Source of the DNA: Candidatus Poribacteria bacterium
GTDB taxonomy: Bacteria > Poribacteria > WGA-4E > WGA-3G
Length of the DNA stretch: 42,493 nucleotides
Assembly: GCA_022819945.1 (NCBI GenBank)
Contig: JAJEGI010000088.1
Coordinates: forward strand, 1-42,493
Direction: 5' to 3'
Part shown: positions 7,671 through 17,415 of the stretch, in pieces
Position numbering within the stretch: position 1 is the stretch's first letter
Layout: each line of letters starts with the position of its first letter
The notes under the pieces: generated by a model
Told to the model about the DNA's origin: nothing
What the model saw: only the letters and a program-made list of their open reading frames with translations
The model's database searches: none
Position numbers and translations under genes: made by a program

Positions 7671-8497
7671 TTAAGTTTTAATTTACCCCATGTCAAAGGT
7701 AATTTCCGTTTCGGTTCAACAGGGAGAAATCCCGGTGTCGTCACCACAATATTATCGAATTGGGCACGTTCACCCCAACCGCCTTCAACACGTCCTGTCA
7801 TAGAGAAGCCGATTTTTCCGCGCGCGAACCGCTTTTCCTGATCGGTCCATGTTCCTACGAAAATGAGTTCATTAGGGTTTGCCCCGACTTCACCCAAGTA
7901 GACATAAAATTGTTGATTCGCTCGGACCTCAAACTTCACCCGGTACCAAACGTCCCGCTTCCGATTTTGTCCATCTGCGAACGGAACGCGCCAAACGCGC
8001 CAAACTCTTTCGCGCGCGAAGCGGACCCCCCAACCGATATGTTGCGGTGAATATTTGGCACCTTCTGTCGCGAGTAATGCCGAGTAATAGTTATAAATGC
8101 TGTTTGCCTGAGGCCGAAGCGGTCCCCCTTTTTCTTCATCCTCTTGTGCGTGAAACACAAAACATGCGACACTTCCAGGACCAGTTCCTTCCATCGTCTT
8201 GAAATCGGCGTAGTAATCAAATTCCTCTGGGAGTTCAGCGACACTTAACCCAACCCCATGGCCCCAAATATCAAGTACCCTTTTGCCTAAAACCGCGTGA
8301 TTATCTTCGTTTTTGCTGAGTTGCCAACTCGGTAGCGTCATCCATTTGGTTTCATCAATGACTCGCTGGCCAATCGCGTTTTTCCCTTCAAAATCGTCTT
8401 GAAATAGAATGTCTGCATAACCGATACTGACACACAGCGTCAATATAACAATGAAGATTATCTGCCACGTGGAGATTTTCATACCAGCATATCGCAT
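7667..8497 (-). CDS. Secreted laminin-G/concanavalin-like protein, paralogue B
   Basis: This 276-residue paralogue of the adjacent downstream gene lies in direct tandem. It has a signal segment (IIFIVILTLCVSIGYA), then D-I-L-F-Q-D-D-F-E and the same jelly-roll strand series, ending VTTPGFLPVEPKRKLPLTWGKLK. ATG 8497 is preferred because AAGGA lies 5 nt upstream; ATG 8482 has none. Compared with paralogue A it has an insert near residues 105-135 (charged, Gly/Pro-rich). It is first of a coupled set: paralogue B, paralogue A, Gfo/Idh/MocA, each overlapping the next by 4 nt. A surface role in glycan capture is inference. Confidence 0.8.
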   Translation of the reverse strand: MRYAGMKISTWQIIFIVILTLCVSIGYADILFQDDFEGKNAIGQRVIDETKWMTLPSWQLSKNEDNHAVLGKRVLDIWGHGVGLSVAELPEEFDYYADFKTMEGTGPGSVACFVFHAQEDEEKGGPLRPQANSIYNYYSALLATEGAKYSPQHIGWGVRFARERVWRVWRVPFADGQNRKRDVWYRVKFEVRANQQFYVYLGEVGANPNELIFVGTWTDQEKRFARGKIGFSMTGRVEGGWGERAQFDNIVVTTPGFLPVEPKRKLPLTWGKLKLK

Positions 8498-8570
8498 TTC
8501 TTTCCTTGGTTATTAAGGTTTACACTGCTTTTGCAGGCGAGGTTTTAAACCTCACCTGCAGTAAATAGCA

Positions 8571-9287
8571 TTACTCTGTTTTTATCTCTGCCCATGTTGT
8601 GGTAAGTTTCGCGTCCGGTTCAACAGCCATCGGATCCCTTCCGCCATAGATCTCGATTTCATCAACGCGTGCCCCACCGTCGGCGCGAATGTGAAGGCGC
8701 AACCACCGTGCTTCTATATCTTTGAAGGTGAACTCGGTCGTCTTGCTAATAGGGTCTCCCTTGTGCGTGTAGACCTTTGTCCATGTGTTCGCTTCGGAAT
8801 CTGGATCCGCTTTGGTCGTTGCGACGAGAATATCAAAATCAGCTGCTTTCCGGTCCTGGAAATTTTGGGCATGATCGCTCGCGAAATAGATACGGTTCAC
8901 ATTCGCGACATCACCCATATCAATCTGTGCCCAACCCGGTATCGCACCGATGATCCAACTACGGCAATTATTGTAAAAACCGTCATTGAGATATTCGACA
9001 CAGTGCCTACGAGGACACCATCCTTCTAATTGCGAGGAGGCTTCTGGTTTCGCATCCTTGAGGAGTGCCAAGTTGGGTTCATCATCTCGAACTGTCGGGA
9101 CGAATTCAGGTCCCGCCGCACCACCAGCATCACACTCATCCGTTGCTGCATCGATGTCTTGTTCCTTGAATTCGTAACGTCCGAATTTTTCGGGTCCCTT
9201 ATCTTCATCATGGACTGCGAAGACAGCAGGCATACTGATTAGTGCTACTACTACCAACGCAAGCCACCCATACTTTATCCATTTCAT
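8571..9287 (-). CDS. Secreted discoidin (F5/8 type C)-like protein
   Basis: This 238-residue exported protein has a signal peptide (MKWIKYGWLALVVVALISM, ending near VFA). An acidic linker, then one galactose-binding-like beta-sandwich (about 80-220), follows. Family marks are NLALLKDAKPEASSQ near the start, W-A-Q-I-D-M-G, then F-x-D-I-E-A-R-W-L-R-L-H-I and the closing VDEIEIYGG. Such domains bind glycans or cell-surface material. ATG 9287 is chosen because GGAGGA lies 8 nt upstream; an in-frame ATG at 9302 lacks this. The protein ends AVEPDAKLTTTWAEIK, the same tail as the two LamG-like proteins downstream, so all three may share a sorting or processing route. Confidence 0.8.
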   Translation of the reverse strand: MKWIKYGWLALVVVALISMPAVFAVHDEDKGPEKFGRYEFKEQDIDAATDECDAGGAAGPEFVPTVRDDEPNLALLKDAKPEASSQLEGWCPRRHCVEYLNDGFYNNCRSWIIGAIPGWAQIDMGDVANVNRIYFASDHAQNFQDRKAADFDILVATTKADPDSEANTWTKVYTHKGDPISKTTEFTFKDIEARWLRLHIRADGGARVDEIEIYGGRDPMAVEPDAKLTTTWAEIKTE

Positions 9288-9313
9288 CACACATTCCTCC
9301 ATTTTTGAGGTAA

Positions 9314-9556
9314 TACTCACGGTATATACTAACGCAAGCGCAGAATTATTTCAAGAAAACCGTTATTTGTGAGCAGACCATTCAGTTCTCCCTTAATTTT
9401 CATCTCGAACTTGAGGTGCTTCGTTGGAGGCGCAATCCGTTTACACTTACTGACCCGGTTTCAAATTTTCTGTACCGACGACAACTGAATGCCGCTGCTG
9501 TAGAGCGTTATATCTGTAAAAAATGTGGCAACTTGGATGACTATAAATCACCTTAA
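9314..9556 (+). pseudogene. Possible decayed coding remnant with a C-x2-C motif
   Basis: An 80-codon open stretch without any start codon encodes NPFTLTDPVSNFLYRRQLN and then YICKKCGNLDDYKSP before TAA. The Cys pair looks like half a zinc ribbon. No ribosome site exists and I recognise no family. It may be the 3' end of a lost gene or chance; the rest of this intergenic stretch carries the promoter at 9574. Confidence 0.25.
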
Positions 9557-9573
9557 TTTCGGGTAAAATTAAT

Positions 9574-9602
9574 TTGCAATCTTAACAGATTTATAGTATA
9601 AT
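9574..9602 (+). promoter_or_regulatory. Sigma70-type promoter
   Basis: TTGCAA, 17-nt spacer, TATAAT, in an AT-rich context about 70 nt before the gene at 9674. Four of six -35 bases match the consensus and the -10 is perfect. Confidence 0.65.
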
Positions 9603-9673
9603 TAATAACAGAAAATCCCCTATTTTTTTAGCGTAAAATTTGGCTTCAAACTACACTGAAATAGGAGAATTCC

Positions 9674-11614
9674 ATGCGATCCCAAGACGTTATTGAACAG
9701 CAGTACCACGAAGCCGTGGAGGCACTTGTCGGAAAGGTTCAGAAGGATCCTCATGTCCTCGCCGCTATTGTTGCGGGTAGTTTTTCTTATGCACAGGTAT
9801 GGGAAAAATCGGATCTCGATGTTGAACTCATCGGTAGAGATGCAATTCGTCCGACGCAATCTTTCTTTTCGCTCGTCGAAAACGGCGTGAACATCCATGC
9901 CAACATAACACCACGTAACGCTTTTAAGCAGAATATCGAGAGCGCGCAACAGGGATCTTTTATGCACTCCTATTTCTCGCACAGCACGCTCCTTTTTTCA
10001 CGCGATGACTCTATTCAAGAGTGGTATGATAAGAACGCCAACCTCAACAACATCGGTGAACGCGATAAACAGTTCCAACTGCTCAATGTCATCGCTAGCA
10101 CTTTACCGAGCCTTATCTACGCCGAAAAGCAGTTTTACGTCAATAAGGATTGCCTCACCTGTTTTCTAACACTTCTGAATGTGGTGCAAGCGTTAGCACG
10201 GATCGAGGTGCTTCTCAACGACGAAATCCCGGCACGAGAGGTGATTCAACCCGCCCTCCGCTACAACCCTGATTTCTTTAATCGCGTCTATACAGACCTG
10301 ATTAATTGCGAAAAGAACGAGGCAGTCCTTCAAGAAGCACTCGATGCGATTAACAATTACCTTGACGAGCGTCAATTTATCTTCCAACCCGTTCTTGATT
10401 ATCTCGCTGAACAGAAAGCACCGCGCACTATCACCGAATTGAATGCCGACTTAGGACGCGGATCGCATAATAGTGAAGATTTCTCCGAATTTGACGAGGA
10501 ATCGCTTGATCTGGTTTGCCAGTGGCTGGCATGGAAAGGTATTATCAGGCAGGTTGCAATGCCGATGAAACTCACAGCGAAAAGCCAAATTGCAGTAGAG
10601 GAGCCCGCCTATTATTATGACGGAACTGTAGGAGCGAGCTGTGCTCGCGATTCTTCTCAGACGCAGTTGAAAGGGGATATCCACGCACAGATTCACCAAG
10701 CGGTGGAAAATTTAACGGATACACTTGAGCAGGACATGTACATCGTTGCAGCGATCCTCACCAACAACCTCGCCGAAGATAACGTCTGGGAGAAGACGGC
10801 AGTTCATATAACTTTGATCCTCCGAGATGGTACAAAGTCTAAACAGAAGCAGTATCAATTAATAGAGGAAGGCATCCCGATTCTGGTTCAACTCCATACC
10901 CGCAGTGATTATAGGAAGTTGCTGGACAGGACGTTACAGGGGAGTACGCTACATTCAATCCTTGCGGAAAGCCGAATCCTCTTCTCTAAGGACAATCTTT
11001 TTGCTACAGATAGGGACGCTAATTTCACTATCGGAGACCCATCCTGTCTGCAGGTCGGTGAACGGGATAAGCACTCTCAACTCCTTAATGCCGCAGCTTT
11101 CGCAACAACCGTACTCGCCAAAGCGGAAAAATGGTTCCATCTCAAGCAGGATCACGATTATACGTTCCTTTATCTGACATATATGGTCAGACAATTGGCG
11201 CGTATTGAGGTACTCATGCACGGTGAAACACCGAGACGGAAAGTTATCCATCAGGCACTTGAGTACAATCCGTCTTTTTTCAACACTGTTTTCACGGATC
11301 TCATAGACAAACCGAAAGATGAGGCGATGCTTCGCGATGCGCTTGAACAGGTGGACATGTATTTAGAGGATAACCTACAGACGCTGTTCAAACCACTGCT
11401 TGACTTTTTCGAGGAATCCGGTGAGGAACGCACGATAACCGACATCTACATGCATTTCGGTAAACGTGAACTCGCACTTGAATTGGCATGCGAATGGCTT
11501 GCACAAAAGGGTGTGATTGAACAGTTTTCCGCGCCTGTCCGTTTGACTAAGGATAGCAAAGTCTCCGTAGAAGAACCCGCATATTATTTTGATGCAAATA
11601 ACCCGTTTCTGTAG
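9674..11614 (+). CDS. Tandem-duplicated nucleotidyltransferase-like protein
   Basis: This 646-residue protein has two similar halves. Each starts with a nucleotidyltransferase-fold region, continues with helices (GERDKQFQLLN in the first, GERDKHSQLLN in the second), and ends with a small winged-helix-like region and VEEPAYYY/F-D. The first half has G35-S-F-S and W-E-K-S46-D-L-D, the GS and D-x-D marks of the Pol-beta superfamily. In the second half these read TNN and W-E-K-T-A-V-H, so it is catalytically dead. The halves are joined by GTVGASCARDSS (about 317-328), which is an in-frame copy of a dispersed palindromic repeat. ATG has AGGAG 7 nt upstream. The role could be nucleotide transfer to RNA, protein or a drug; the partner is unknown. 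Confidence 0.7.
   Translation: MRSQDVIEQQYHEAVEALVGKVQKDPHVLAAIVAGSFSYAQVWEKSDLDVELIGRDAIRPTQSFFSLVENGVNIHANITPRNAFKQNIESAQQGSFMHSYFSHSTLLFSRDDSIQEWYDKNANLNNIGERDKQFQLLNVIASTLPSLIYAEKQFYVNKDCLTCFLTLLNVVQALARIEVLLNDEIPAREVIQPALRYNPDFFNRVYTDLINCEKNEAVLQEALDAINNYLDERQFIFQPVLDYLAEQKAPRTITELNADLGRGSHNSEDFSEFDEESLDLVCQWLAWKGIIRQVAMPMKLTAKSQIAVEEPAYYYDGTVGASCARDSSQTQLKGDIHAQIHQAVENLTDTLEQDMYIVAAILTNNLAEDNVWEKTAVHITLILRDGTKSKQKQYQLIEEGIPILVQLHTRSDYRKLLDRTLQGSTLHSILAESRILFSKDNLFATDRDANFTIGDPSCLQVGERDKHSQLLNAAAFATTVLAKAEKWFHLKQDHDYTFLYLTYMVRQLARIEVLMHGETPRRKVIHQALEYNPSFFNTVFTDLIDKPKDEAMLRDALEQVDMYLEDNLQTLFKPLLDFFEESGEERTITDIYMHFGKRELALELACEWLAQKGVIEQFSAPVRLTKDSKVSVEEPAYYFDANNPFL
10628..10650 (+). repeat. 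REP-like hairpin inserted in a coding region
   Basis: GTAGG at 10628-10632 is followed by a perfect 6-bp stem, GCGAGC-TGT-GCTCGC (10634-10648). TGTAGGAGCGA and TCGCGA are shared with 39947-39971. It lies exactly in the linker between the two halves of the nucleotidyltransferase-like gene and is read through in frame. Confidence 0.55.
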
Positions 11615-11763
11615 AGACGAGTTTCCAGATTGGATATAAATCATTCGTTCCTATTTTGCATTCAATAGCGTTAAATTAACGGAAGTTTACCTGGAGAAAT
11701 CTGATATAAATAATCCACTTTACCCCATTAAATTCTTAAAAAAATTCGTTGTAGGAGGCATGT

Positions 11764-14634
11764 ATGAGACAGACTGTCGCCGTTAAAGGTGCGCGAGAAA
11801 ATAATCTACAAAATATTGAACTTGAGATTCCACGAGACCAACTCGTCGTGGTTACTGGGATCAGCGGTTCGGGCAAATCTTCATTGGCATTTGATACCGT
11901 CTATGCCGAGGGGCAGCGCCGATTCCTTGAATCAATGTCCACATACGCTAAACGCTTTATCACGCAACTCAAAAAACCGGATGTTGATTTCATTGACGGC
12001 TTATCCCCTGTTGTCTCTATTGAGCAAAAAACGATCACGATGAACCCACGCTCCACCGTCGGCACAATGACCGATTTGCAGGACTATCTCCGGATGCTCT
12101 TCGCAACGATCGGTGTCTCACATTGTCCGTACTGTGAAGTTGAGATTCCAATCCGATCGCATCATCAAATCTTGGAACGGATGCTCTCATTGCCAGAAGA
12201 CACCGAGGTCGAGATCCATGCCCCGGTCTTCAAAATATACGGTGAAGATTACGACTATCTTTTCGATGACATCCGGACGAAAGGATGCAGACACGTTAGA
12301 ATTGACGGTATTGAACACGACATCAGCGAAGAAATTGAACTCGATCCAGATCAGGAATACGATTTACAAGTCATTGTTGACAAATTCTATGTAAAGAAAG
12401 ATATTGACAAGCAAGTTCTCGCCTCACTTGAGCATGCGATGCTCGTCGGTGAAGGCTTCATGCGTTTTGATGTCCAATTTCCAGAAGATACTGAGGCAGA
12501 TGCAATAGAGCAGTTGGAAGGATTCGGATGCCCGAAACACGGGGTCCTCATGGCTGAACTCGGACCACATCATTTCACTTTTAACGAACCGAGCGGTGCG
12601 TGCGTAACCTGCTCAGGACTCGGCACCTATTTACAGGTCCATCCAAACTTACTCGTTCCTGATAAGACCCGCAGCATCGTCGATGGTGCGTTCGTCCATC
12701 AAGCCTTTAATTACGATCCAGATAGATGGGACGGCAGGACAATGTTTAGCCTCGCCGCACACTACGGATTTGACTTGGACACGCCTTTTGCCGATTTACC
12801 AGAAAACATTATTGATATCCTCTATCACGGCACACACGGCGAAGAATTCCCTATTAAACAGCCAGAGGGGGCACGTCCTGTTGAAAAACGCCATCTCGGT
12901 CGGAAAATTCGTTTCGACGGAATTGTTACCCGGATTGATAGACACTATCGTCGTTACCGAAAACAGGGGGAGGCGCACTCCGGGATGGAAGAATATCTCC
13001 GAAAAGTGATGGTAGAACGCACCTGTCCAGATTGTGACGGTGCTAAACTCAAACGACAACGACTCCTTGTCACTATTGAGGGGCAGACCATCCACGAAGT
13101 CGGCGAACTGCATTTTGAAGAATTAAGAGATTTTCTGTTAAGTATCAAAGATATTCCAGAAAAGCAGCGAGAAGCAGGCAATCGCGTCATTAATGAACTT
13201 GTAACACGGATTAACCTCCTCCTCGGTATCGGGCTCGATTACCTGAACCTCAACCGTCGTTCCGCAACACTCTCCGGTGGCGAATCACAGCGCATCCGTC
13301 TCTCCACACAGATCGGGTCGGGGTTGATGGGTATGCTCTATGTCCTTGACGAGCCGAGTATCGGTTTGCACCCTAAGGACAACGAGAAGATGATAGAGAC
13401 GCTACGAAAATTGCGGGACATCGGCAACACTGTGATCGTCGTTGAACACGATGAAAGCACGATTCGCTCCGCCGATCATATCATTGAACTCGGACCGGGA
13501 CCGGGTATCCACGGCGGGCAGGTCGTCGTCCAAGGTAAGCTGGAGAAGATACTTGACTGCTCCGAGTCTTTAACGGGTCTCTATTTGAGCGGAAAACGGG
13601 AGATCCCGTTGCCAAAAGAACGGCGCAACTTGAACGGTAAATTCTTGAGCATCACCGGCGGCAGAGAAAACAATCTGAAGGATATTGACGTTGATATTCC
13701 GATCGGCGTGTTTATCTGCATTACGGGTGCTTCCGGTTCCGGTAAGAGTACCCTCATCAACGAGATTCTCTATAAGAGATTACATTCTATCTACCACGAC
13801 AGCCGGACGCTCTATGGCGCACACGATGAGCTCGAAGGGCACGAACACGTGAGCGATGTGATTAACATTGATCAATCACCAATCGGGCGTTCCTCGCGCT
13901 CTAATCCTGCTACATACATCAAGTTTTACGATAATATCCGTAAACTCTTTGCCAGTGCACCACTCTCGGTTTCAAGAGGCTACACCGCTTCACGATTCAG
14001 TTTCAATGTCAAAGGCGGACGGTGTGAGGAGTGTCACGGTGAAGGCACAATCACGACGCAGCTCCACTTTATGCCGGATGTTGAAGTTGTCTGTCCGACT
14101 TGTAAAGGGGCACGCTATAATGAAGATACGCTTGACGTTACGTATAACGGCAGGAATATCTCTGAGATTCTTAACATGTCGATTGAGGAAGGCGTTGACT
14201 TTTTCGCCGATCAGCGGTTGATTAACCATAAATTGAGCGTCTTGAACCAGCTCGGTATGGGGTACCTTCAGATCGGACATCCCGCGCCAATTCTCTCCGG
14301 TGGCGAAGCGCAACGGGTAAAGTTAGCAAACGAACTCGGCAAACTCAAGCGTGGTAAGCACAATCTCTATATCTTAGATGAACCGACCACAGGGCTGCAT
14401 ATTGCGGATGTGCAGAAACTTTTGGATAGTCTCAACCGTCTCGTCGATAGTGGTCATACGGTGCTTGTGATTGAGCATCATCTGGATGTCATCAAAACCG
14501 CTGATTATGTCATCGACCTCGGTCCTGAGGGTGGACATAAAGGTGGAGAGGTTTTAGCGCACGGCACGCCTGAAGATATTGCGAAAGTCAAAGCCTCTTT
14601 CACCGGGCAATTCTTGAAGGAATACCTTATCTGA
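11764..14634 (+). CDS. uvrA: Excinuclease ABC subunit A
   Basis: This 956-residue UvrA is the damage-recognising ATPase of nucleotide excision repair, loading UvrB at lesions. It has two ABC modules: Walker [10 protein letters not shown] (32-40) and GASGSGKST in the second half, with signatures LSGGESQRI and LSGGEAQRV and matching DEPS/DEPT Walker B motifs. Zinc modules are CPYC plus CPDC in the first half and CEECHGEG plus CPTC in the second. At the position of the usual first C-x2-C pair of the signature-I insertion it has C256-P-K-H259 with C280-x2-C283, so one Cys is His; zinc binding remains possible. ATG 11764 has GGAGG 6 nt upstream. No SOS box was recognised upstream. Confidence 0.97.
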   Translation: MRQTVAVKGARENNLQNIELEIPRDQLVVVTGISGSGKSSLAFDTVYAEGQRRFLESMSTYAKRFITQLKKPDVDFIDGLSPVVSIEQKTITMNPRSTVGTMTDLQDYLRMLFATIGVSHCPYCEVEIPIRSHHQILERMLSLPEDTEVEIHAPVFKIYGEDYDYLFDDIRTKGCRHVRIDGIEHDISEEIELDPDQEYDLQVIVDKFYVKKDIDKQVLASLEHAMLVGEGFMRFDVQFPEDTEADAIEQLEGFGCPKHGVLMAELGPHHFTFNEPSGACVTCSGLGTYLQVHPNLLVPDKTRSIVDGAFVHQAFNYDPDRWDGRTMFSLAAHYGFDLDTPFADLPENIIDILYHGTHGEEFPIKQPEGARPVEKRHLGRKIRFDGIVTRIDRHYRRYRKQGEAHSGMEEYLRKVMVERTCPDCDGAKLKRQRLLVTIEGQTIHEVGELHFEELRDFLLSIKDIPEKQREAGNRVINELVTRINLLLGIGLDYLNLNRRSATLSGGESQRIRLSTQIGSGLMGMLYVLDEPSIGLHPKDNEKMIETLRKLRDIGNTVIVVEHDESTIRSADHIIELGPGPGIHGGQVVVQGKLEKILDCSESLTGLYLSGKREIPLPKERRNLNGKFLSITGGRENNLKDIDVDIPIGVFICITGASGSGKSTLINEILYKRLHSIYHDSRTLYGAHDELEGHEHVSDVINIDQSPIGRSSRSNPATYIKFYDNIRKLFASAPLSVSRGYTASRFSFNVKGGRCEECHGEGTITTQLHFMPDVEVVCPTCKGARYNEDTLDVTYNGRNISEILNMSIEEGVDFFADQRLINHKLSVLNQLGMGYLQIGHPAPILSGGEAQRVKLANELGKLKRGKHNLYILDEPTTGLHIADVQKLLDSLNRLVDSGHTVLVIEHHLDVIKTADYVIDLGPEGGHKGGEVLAHGTPEDIAKVKASFTGQFLKEYLI

Positions 14635-14655
14635 TTTATGATCAGGTGATGCAAA

Positions 14656-15036
14656 ATGAGCAAAGACGTGTTTGATGGATTCAATGTGAACATATTTCTT
14701 GACGAGGATGGCGATTATTTGGCACATTTCGTTGAGATGCCCAATGTATCGGCATTTTCAGATACGCCAGAAGGGGCATTGAGGGAGCTCGCAATCGCTT
14801 GGAAAGGTGTTAAGGAGAGTTATGAAAAACATAACGAACTTGTCCCCAAAGCACCTATTCGCCAAGAGCACGAAGCCCCCGTCAACGTCCCCGTTGATCC
14901 GCAGCTTTACCGCGCCTTGACACACGAAGCCTCGAAATCAGGAATGAGTCTCTACGCTTTCGTGACGCAAAAATTGAAGTCAACCGTCGGTGTTATTCAA
15001 GAAAGCGTAAAAGGTGAAAGCATTAGCAAGCGATAA
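14656..15036 (+). CDS. HicB-like antitoxin family protein (no HicA found)
   Basis: This 126-residue protein has an N-terminal HicB fold (FNVNIFLDEDGDYLAHFVEMP, then DTPEGALRELAIAWKGV) and a C-terminal ribbon-helix-helix-like stretch (about 75-110: VNVPVDPQLYRALTHEAS, then LYAFVTQKL). HicB proteins normally neutralise the HicA mRNA interferase and repress their operon. No small HicA gene lies on either side: uvrA is upstream and the helicase downstream. It may be a solitary DNA-binding regulator. It starts 21 bp after uvrA with AGGTGATG before ATG. Confidence 0.75.
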   Translation: MSKDVFDGFNVNIFLDEDGDYLAHFVEMPNVSAFSDTPEGALRELAIAWKGVKESYEKHNELVPKAPIRQEHEAPVNVPVDPQLYRALTHEASKSGMSLYAFVTQKLKSTVGVIQESVKGESISKR

Positions 15037-15082
15037 CGGCAGATGCATCCGCGCTCAGGAGATTGCGCGTCCGAAATTTCCT

Positions 15083-15112
15083 TTGCAAAATTAATTCTAA
15101 ATCGTGTATACT
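15083..15112 (+). promoter_or_regulatory. Sigma70-type promoter before the helicase gene
   Basis: TTGCAA, 18-nt spacer, TATACT, about 100 nt before the TTG start at 15214. The leader contains a five-codon frame (ATG 15120) and the hairpin at 15162-15181. Confidence 0.5.
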
Positions 15113-15161
15113 TTATACCATGAAATTGGAGCACTAAACCGGATGCTTGCAAGTCTGTTAC

Positions 15162-15181
15162 GGCACACGGAGTGTGCCTAC
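15162..15181 (-). repeat. REP-like hairpin with GTAGG foot
   Basis: On the minus strand GTAGG leads into GGCACAC-TCC-GTGTGCC, a perfect 7-bp stem with a 3-nt loop. It lies in the 5' leader of the helicase mRNA and could influence its translation or simply be a dispersed repeat. Confidence 0.45.
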
Positions 15182-15213
15182 TACTTTAAATACTACGAGA
15201 CAAGAGGCAGACC

Positions 15214-17394
15214 TTGACCGATAACCTTTTAAGATCCTTGAACGATGTCCAACGCGAAGCCGTCGAACATGCCGATGGACCGCTTCTCATTTTGTCCGGC
15301 GCGGGCAGTGGCAAGACGCGCGTCATTACACACCGCATCGCCTATCTCATCAAACACCACGGTATCTCGCCTTTCCGTATTCTCGCTGTGACATTTACCA
15401 ACAAAGCGGCAAATGAAATGAAAGAACGCTTAGATACACTCGTGGAAGGCGGTGTTAGCCGAGAGCTCTGGGTGTCAACCTTCCACTCGACTTGTGCGCG
15501 TATCCTTCGTCGGGATATTGAAAAGTTAGGCAAGGGTGCGTCTCGATCCAAAAAACGCGCTTACACCCGTGATTTTACGATTTTTGATACAGGTGAGCAA
15601 GCCACACTGGTCAAGGATGTACTCCGGCAACTCAACTATAGCGATAAGGATTACAACCCGCGCGCGATTCTCGGTCTCATTAGTCGTGCTAAGAACGAAT
15701 CCATCTCGCCGCAGAAATACGAGATAATCGCTGACGGTTATTTTGAGAGGGTTGTTGCGGAAGTCTACCCGCTCTATCAAGATGCGCTTTGTCTGAACAA
15801 CTCCCTTGATTTCGATGATCTGCTGCTTTTTACGGTCGAGCTCCTGAATAAAAACAGTGAAGTCTGTCAATTTTATCAAAACAAATTTGAATACGTTCTC
15901 GTTGATGAATATCAGGATACAAATAGATGTCAGTATGAGTTGGTACAGTTGTTAGCCGGTGAGAAACAGAATGTTTGCGTCGTCGGAGACGACGACCAAT
16001 CTATTTACGCTTTTCGCGGTGCAGACATCAGGAATATCCTCGATTTTGAGAAAGATTATCCGAATGCCCGCGTCCTCCGTTTAGAGCAGAATTATCGTTC
16101 CACGCAAAACATCTTAGACGCGGCATGGAGCGTTGTACAAAACAATAAAGCACGAAAACCGAAAAAACTCTGGACAGAACAGGATGAAGGTGAACTGGTT
16201 ACTTGCTACGAGGCGATGGATGAGAATGACGAGGCGAGCTATGTCGGCACACAAATTGAGGATTGGCATGCTGAAGGTGTAAATTACAAAGATTTTGCTG
16301 TCTTCTATCGAACCAATGCGCAATCCCGAATCTTTGAGGAAGCGTTCCGAGCGGCGAACATTCCGTATCAGATTGTCGGCGGTGTCGGTTTCTACGATCG
16401 GATGGAGATTAAGGATCTGCTTGCCTATCTTCGTGTGATGTGTAATCCTAACGACTCTATGAGTGTCCGTCGTATTATCAATGTGCCGAGTCGCGGTATC
16501 GGTGCGACAACCCTTGAACGCCTCATTGATTTTGCTGCAGGAGAAGATATTACGCTTTTTGAGGCCGTCCAACGTGTTGATGAAATCTCTACAATTAACC
16601 GCGGCCTCCAAACAAAAGTCCGACGTTTCGCCGAAATTTTTGATGAATTCGATGCCACTGTACTCCCCGCCGATGCACTTGACTATGTGTTAAAAGTAAC
16701 CGGTTATCTTAAGAATTTGCAGTCCCAAAATAGTATTGAAGCGCAGAATCGCGTTGAAAACATTGAGGAACTCATTAACGCCGTTATCGAATATGAACAA
16801 AACGAACCGGAACCGAGCCTTTCGGATTATTTAGAAAACGTGGCACTCATCGCCGATATAGACACTATGGAGACCGACAGCACCGATATGGTGACGTTGA
16901 TGACCTTGCACAGTGCCAAAGGCTTGGAATTCCCATTCGTTTTCATTGTCGGTGTAGAAGAAGGTTATTTACCACACCAACGTTCCATCAGTACGGAATC
17001 GGAATTGGAAGAGGAGCGGCGACTCTGCTATGTCGGTATCACACGAGCGATGGAACAGATCTATCTCTCACATGCGAAATCGCGCCGAACATTTCGGGAG
17101 ACAGAGTATCGTACGCCATCTCGCTTCATCTCCGAAATCCCGGAGTATCTTATCAAGCATGTTGATCGATACCGTTCTCCGTTCGGTCAACCACGCGGCT
17201 TATATGAAGAAGTTCTTGAAGATACAGTGGATTATCACGTTGACCAGATTGTGCATCACCCACAATTCGGGAGAGGTAAGATAACGAAAGTCAGAGGGAT
17301 TGGACAGGGTGTTTATATCACCGTTCGCTTTAGTCGTGTTGGCATGACCAAACGATTCGCTGCTTCTCTTGCACCGCTGACAATAGCTGATTAA
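15214..17394 (+). CDS. uvrD/pcrA: ATP-dependent DNA helicase UvrD/PcrA
   Basis: This 726-residue SF1A 3'-5' helicase acts in excision and mismatch repair and in clearing replication blocks. Motifs in order: Q-motif LNDVQREAV, Walker A GAGSGKT (29-35), VTFTNKAANEM (Ia), VDEYQDTN (II), GDDDQSIYAFRGA (III), QNYRST (IV), TLHSAKGLEF (V), and VGITRAM (VI). The C-terminal tail V-x-H-P-Q-F-G-x-G-x-I is the Tudor-like RNA-polymerase-binding module. The start is TTG at 15214, supported by AGAGG 7 nt upstream and the absence of a better ATG. The gene is followed 21 bp later by gatC, so repair and tRNA amidation genes share a transcript. Confidence 0.95.
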   Translation: MTDNLLRSLNDVQREAVEHADGPLLILSGAGSGKTRVITHRIAYLIKHHGISPFRILAVTFTNKAANEMKERLDTLVEGGVSRELWVSTFHSTCARILRRDIEKLGKGASRSKKRAYTRDFTIFDTGEQATLVKDVLRQLNYSDKDYNPRAILGLISRAKNESISPQKYEIIADGYFERVVAEVYPLYQDALCLNNSLDFDDLLLFTVELLNKNSEVCQFYQNKFEYVLVDEYQDTNRCQYELVQLLAGEKQNVCVVGDDDQSIYAFRGADIRNILDFEKDYPNARVLRLEQNYRSTQNILDAAWSVVQNNKARKPKKLWTEQDEGELVTCYEAMDENDEASYVGTQIEDWHAEGVNYKDFAVFYRTNAQSRIFEEAFRAANIPYQIVGGVGFYDRMEIKDLLAYLRVMCNPNDSMSVRRIINVPSRGIGATTLERLIDFAAGEDITLFEAVQRVDEISTINRGLQTKVRRFAEIFDEFDATVLPADALDYVLKVTGYLKNLQSQNSIEAQNRVENIEELINAVIEYEQNEPEPSLSDYLENVALIADIDTMETDSTDMVTLMTLHSAKGLEFPFVFIVGVEEGYLPHQRSISTESELEEERRLCYVGITRAMEQIYLSHAKSRRTFRETEYRTPSRFISEIPEYLIKHVDRYRSPFGQPRGLYEEVLEDTVDYHVDQIVHHPQFGRGKITKVRGIGQGVYITVRFSRVGMTKRFAASLAPLTIAD

Positions 17395-17415
17395 TAAGGA
17401 GACGAAATACGAAAA

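Noticed and set aside
11640..11763. LexA/SOS box before uvrA
   Set aside because: No CTGT-N8-ACAG or other recognised SOS palindrome was seen; two similar GATATAAAT stretches are AT-rich chance or promoter parts.
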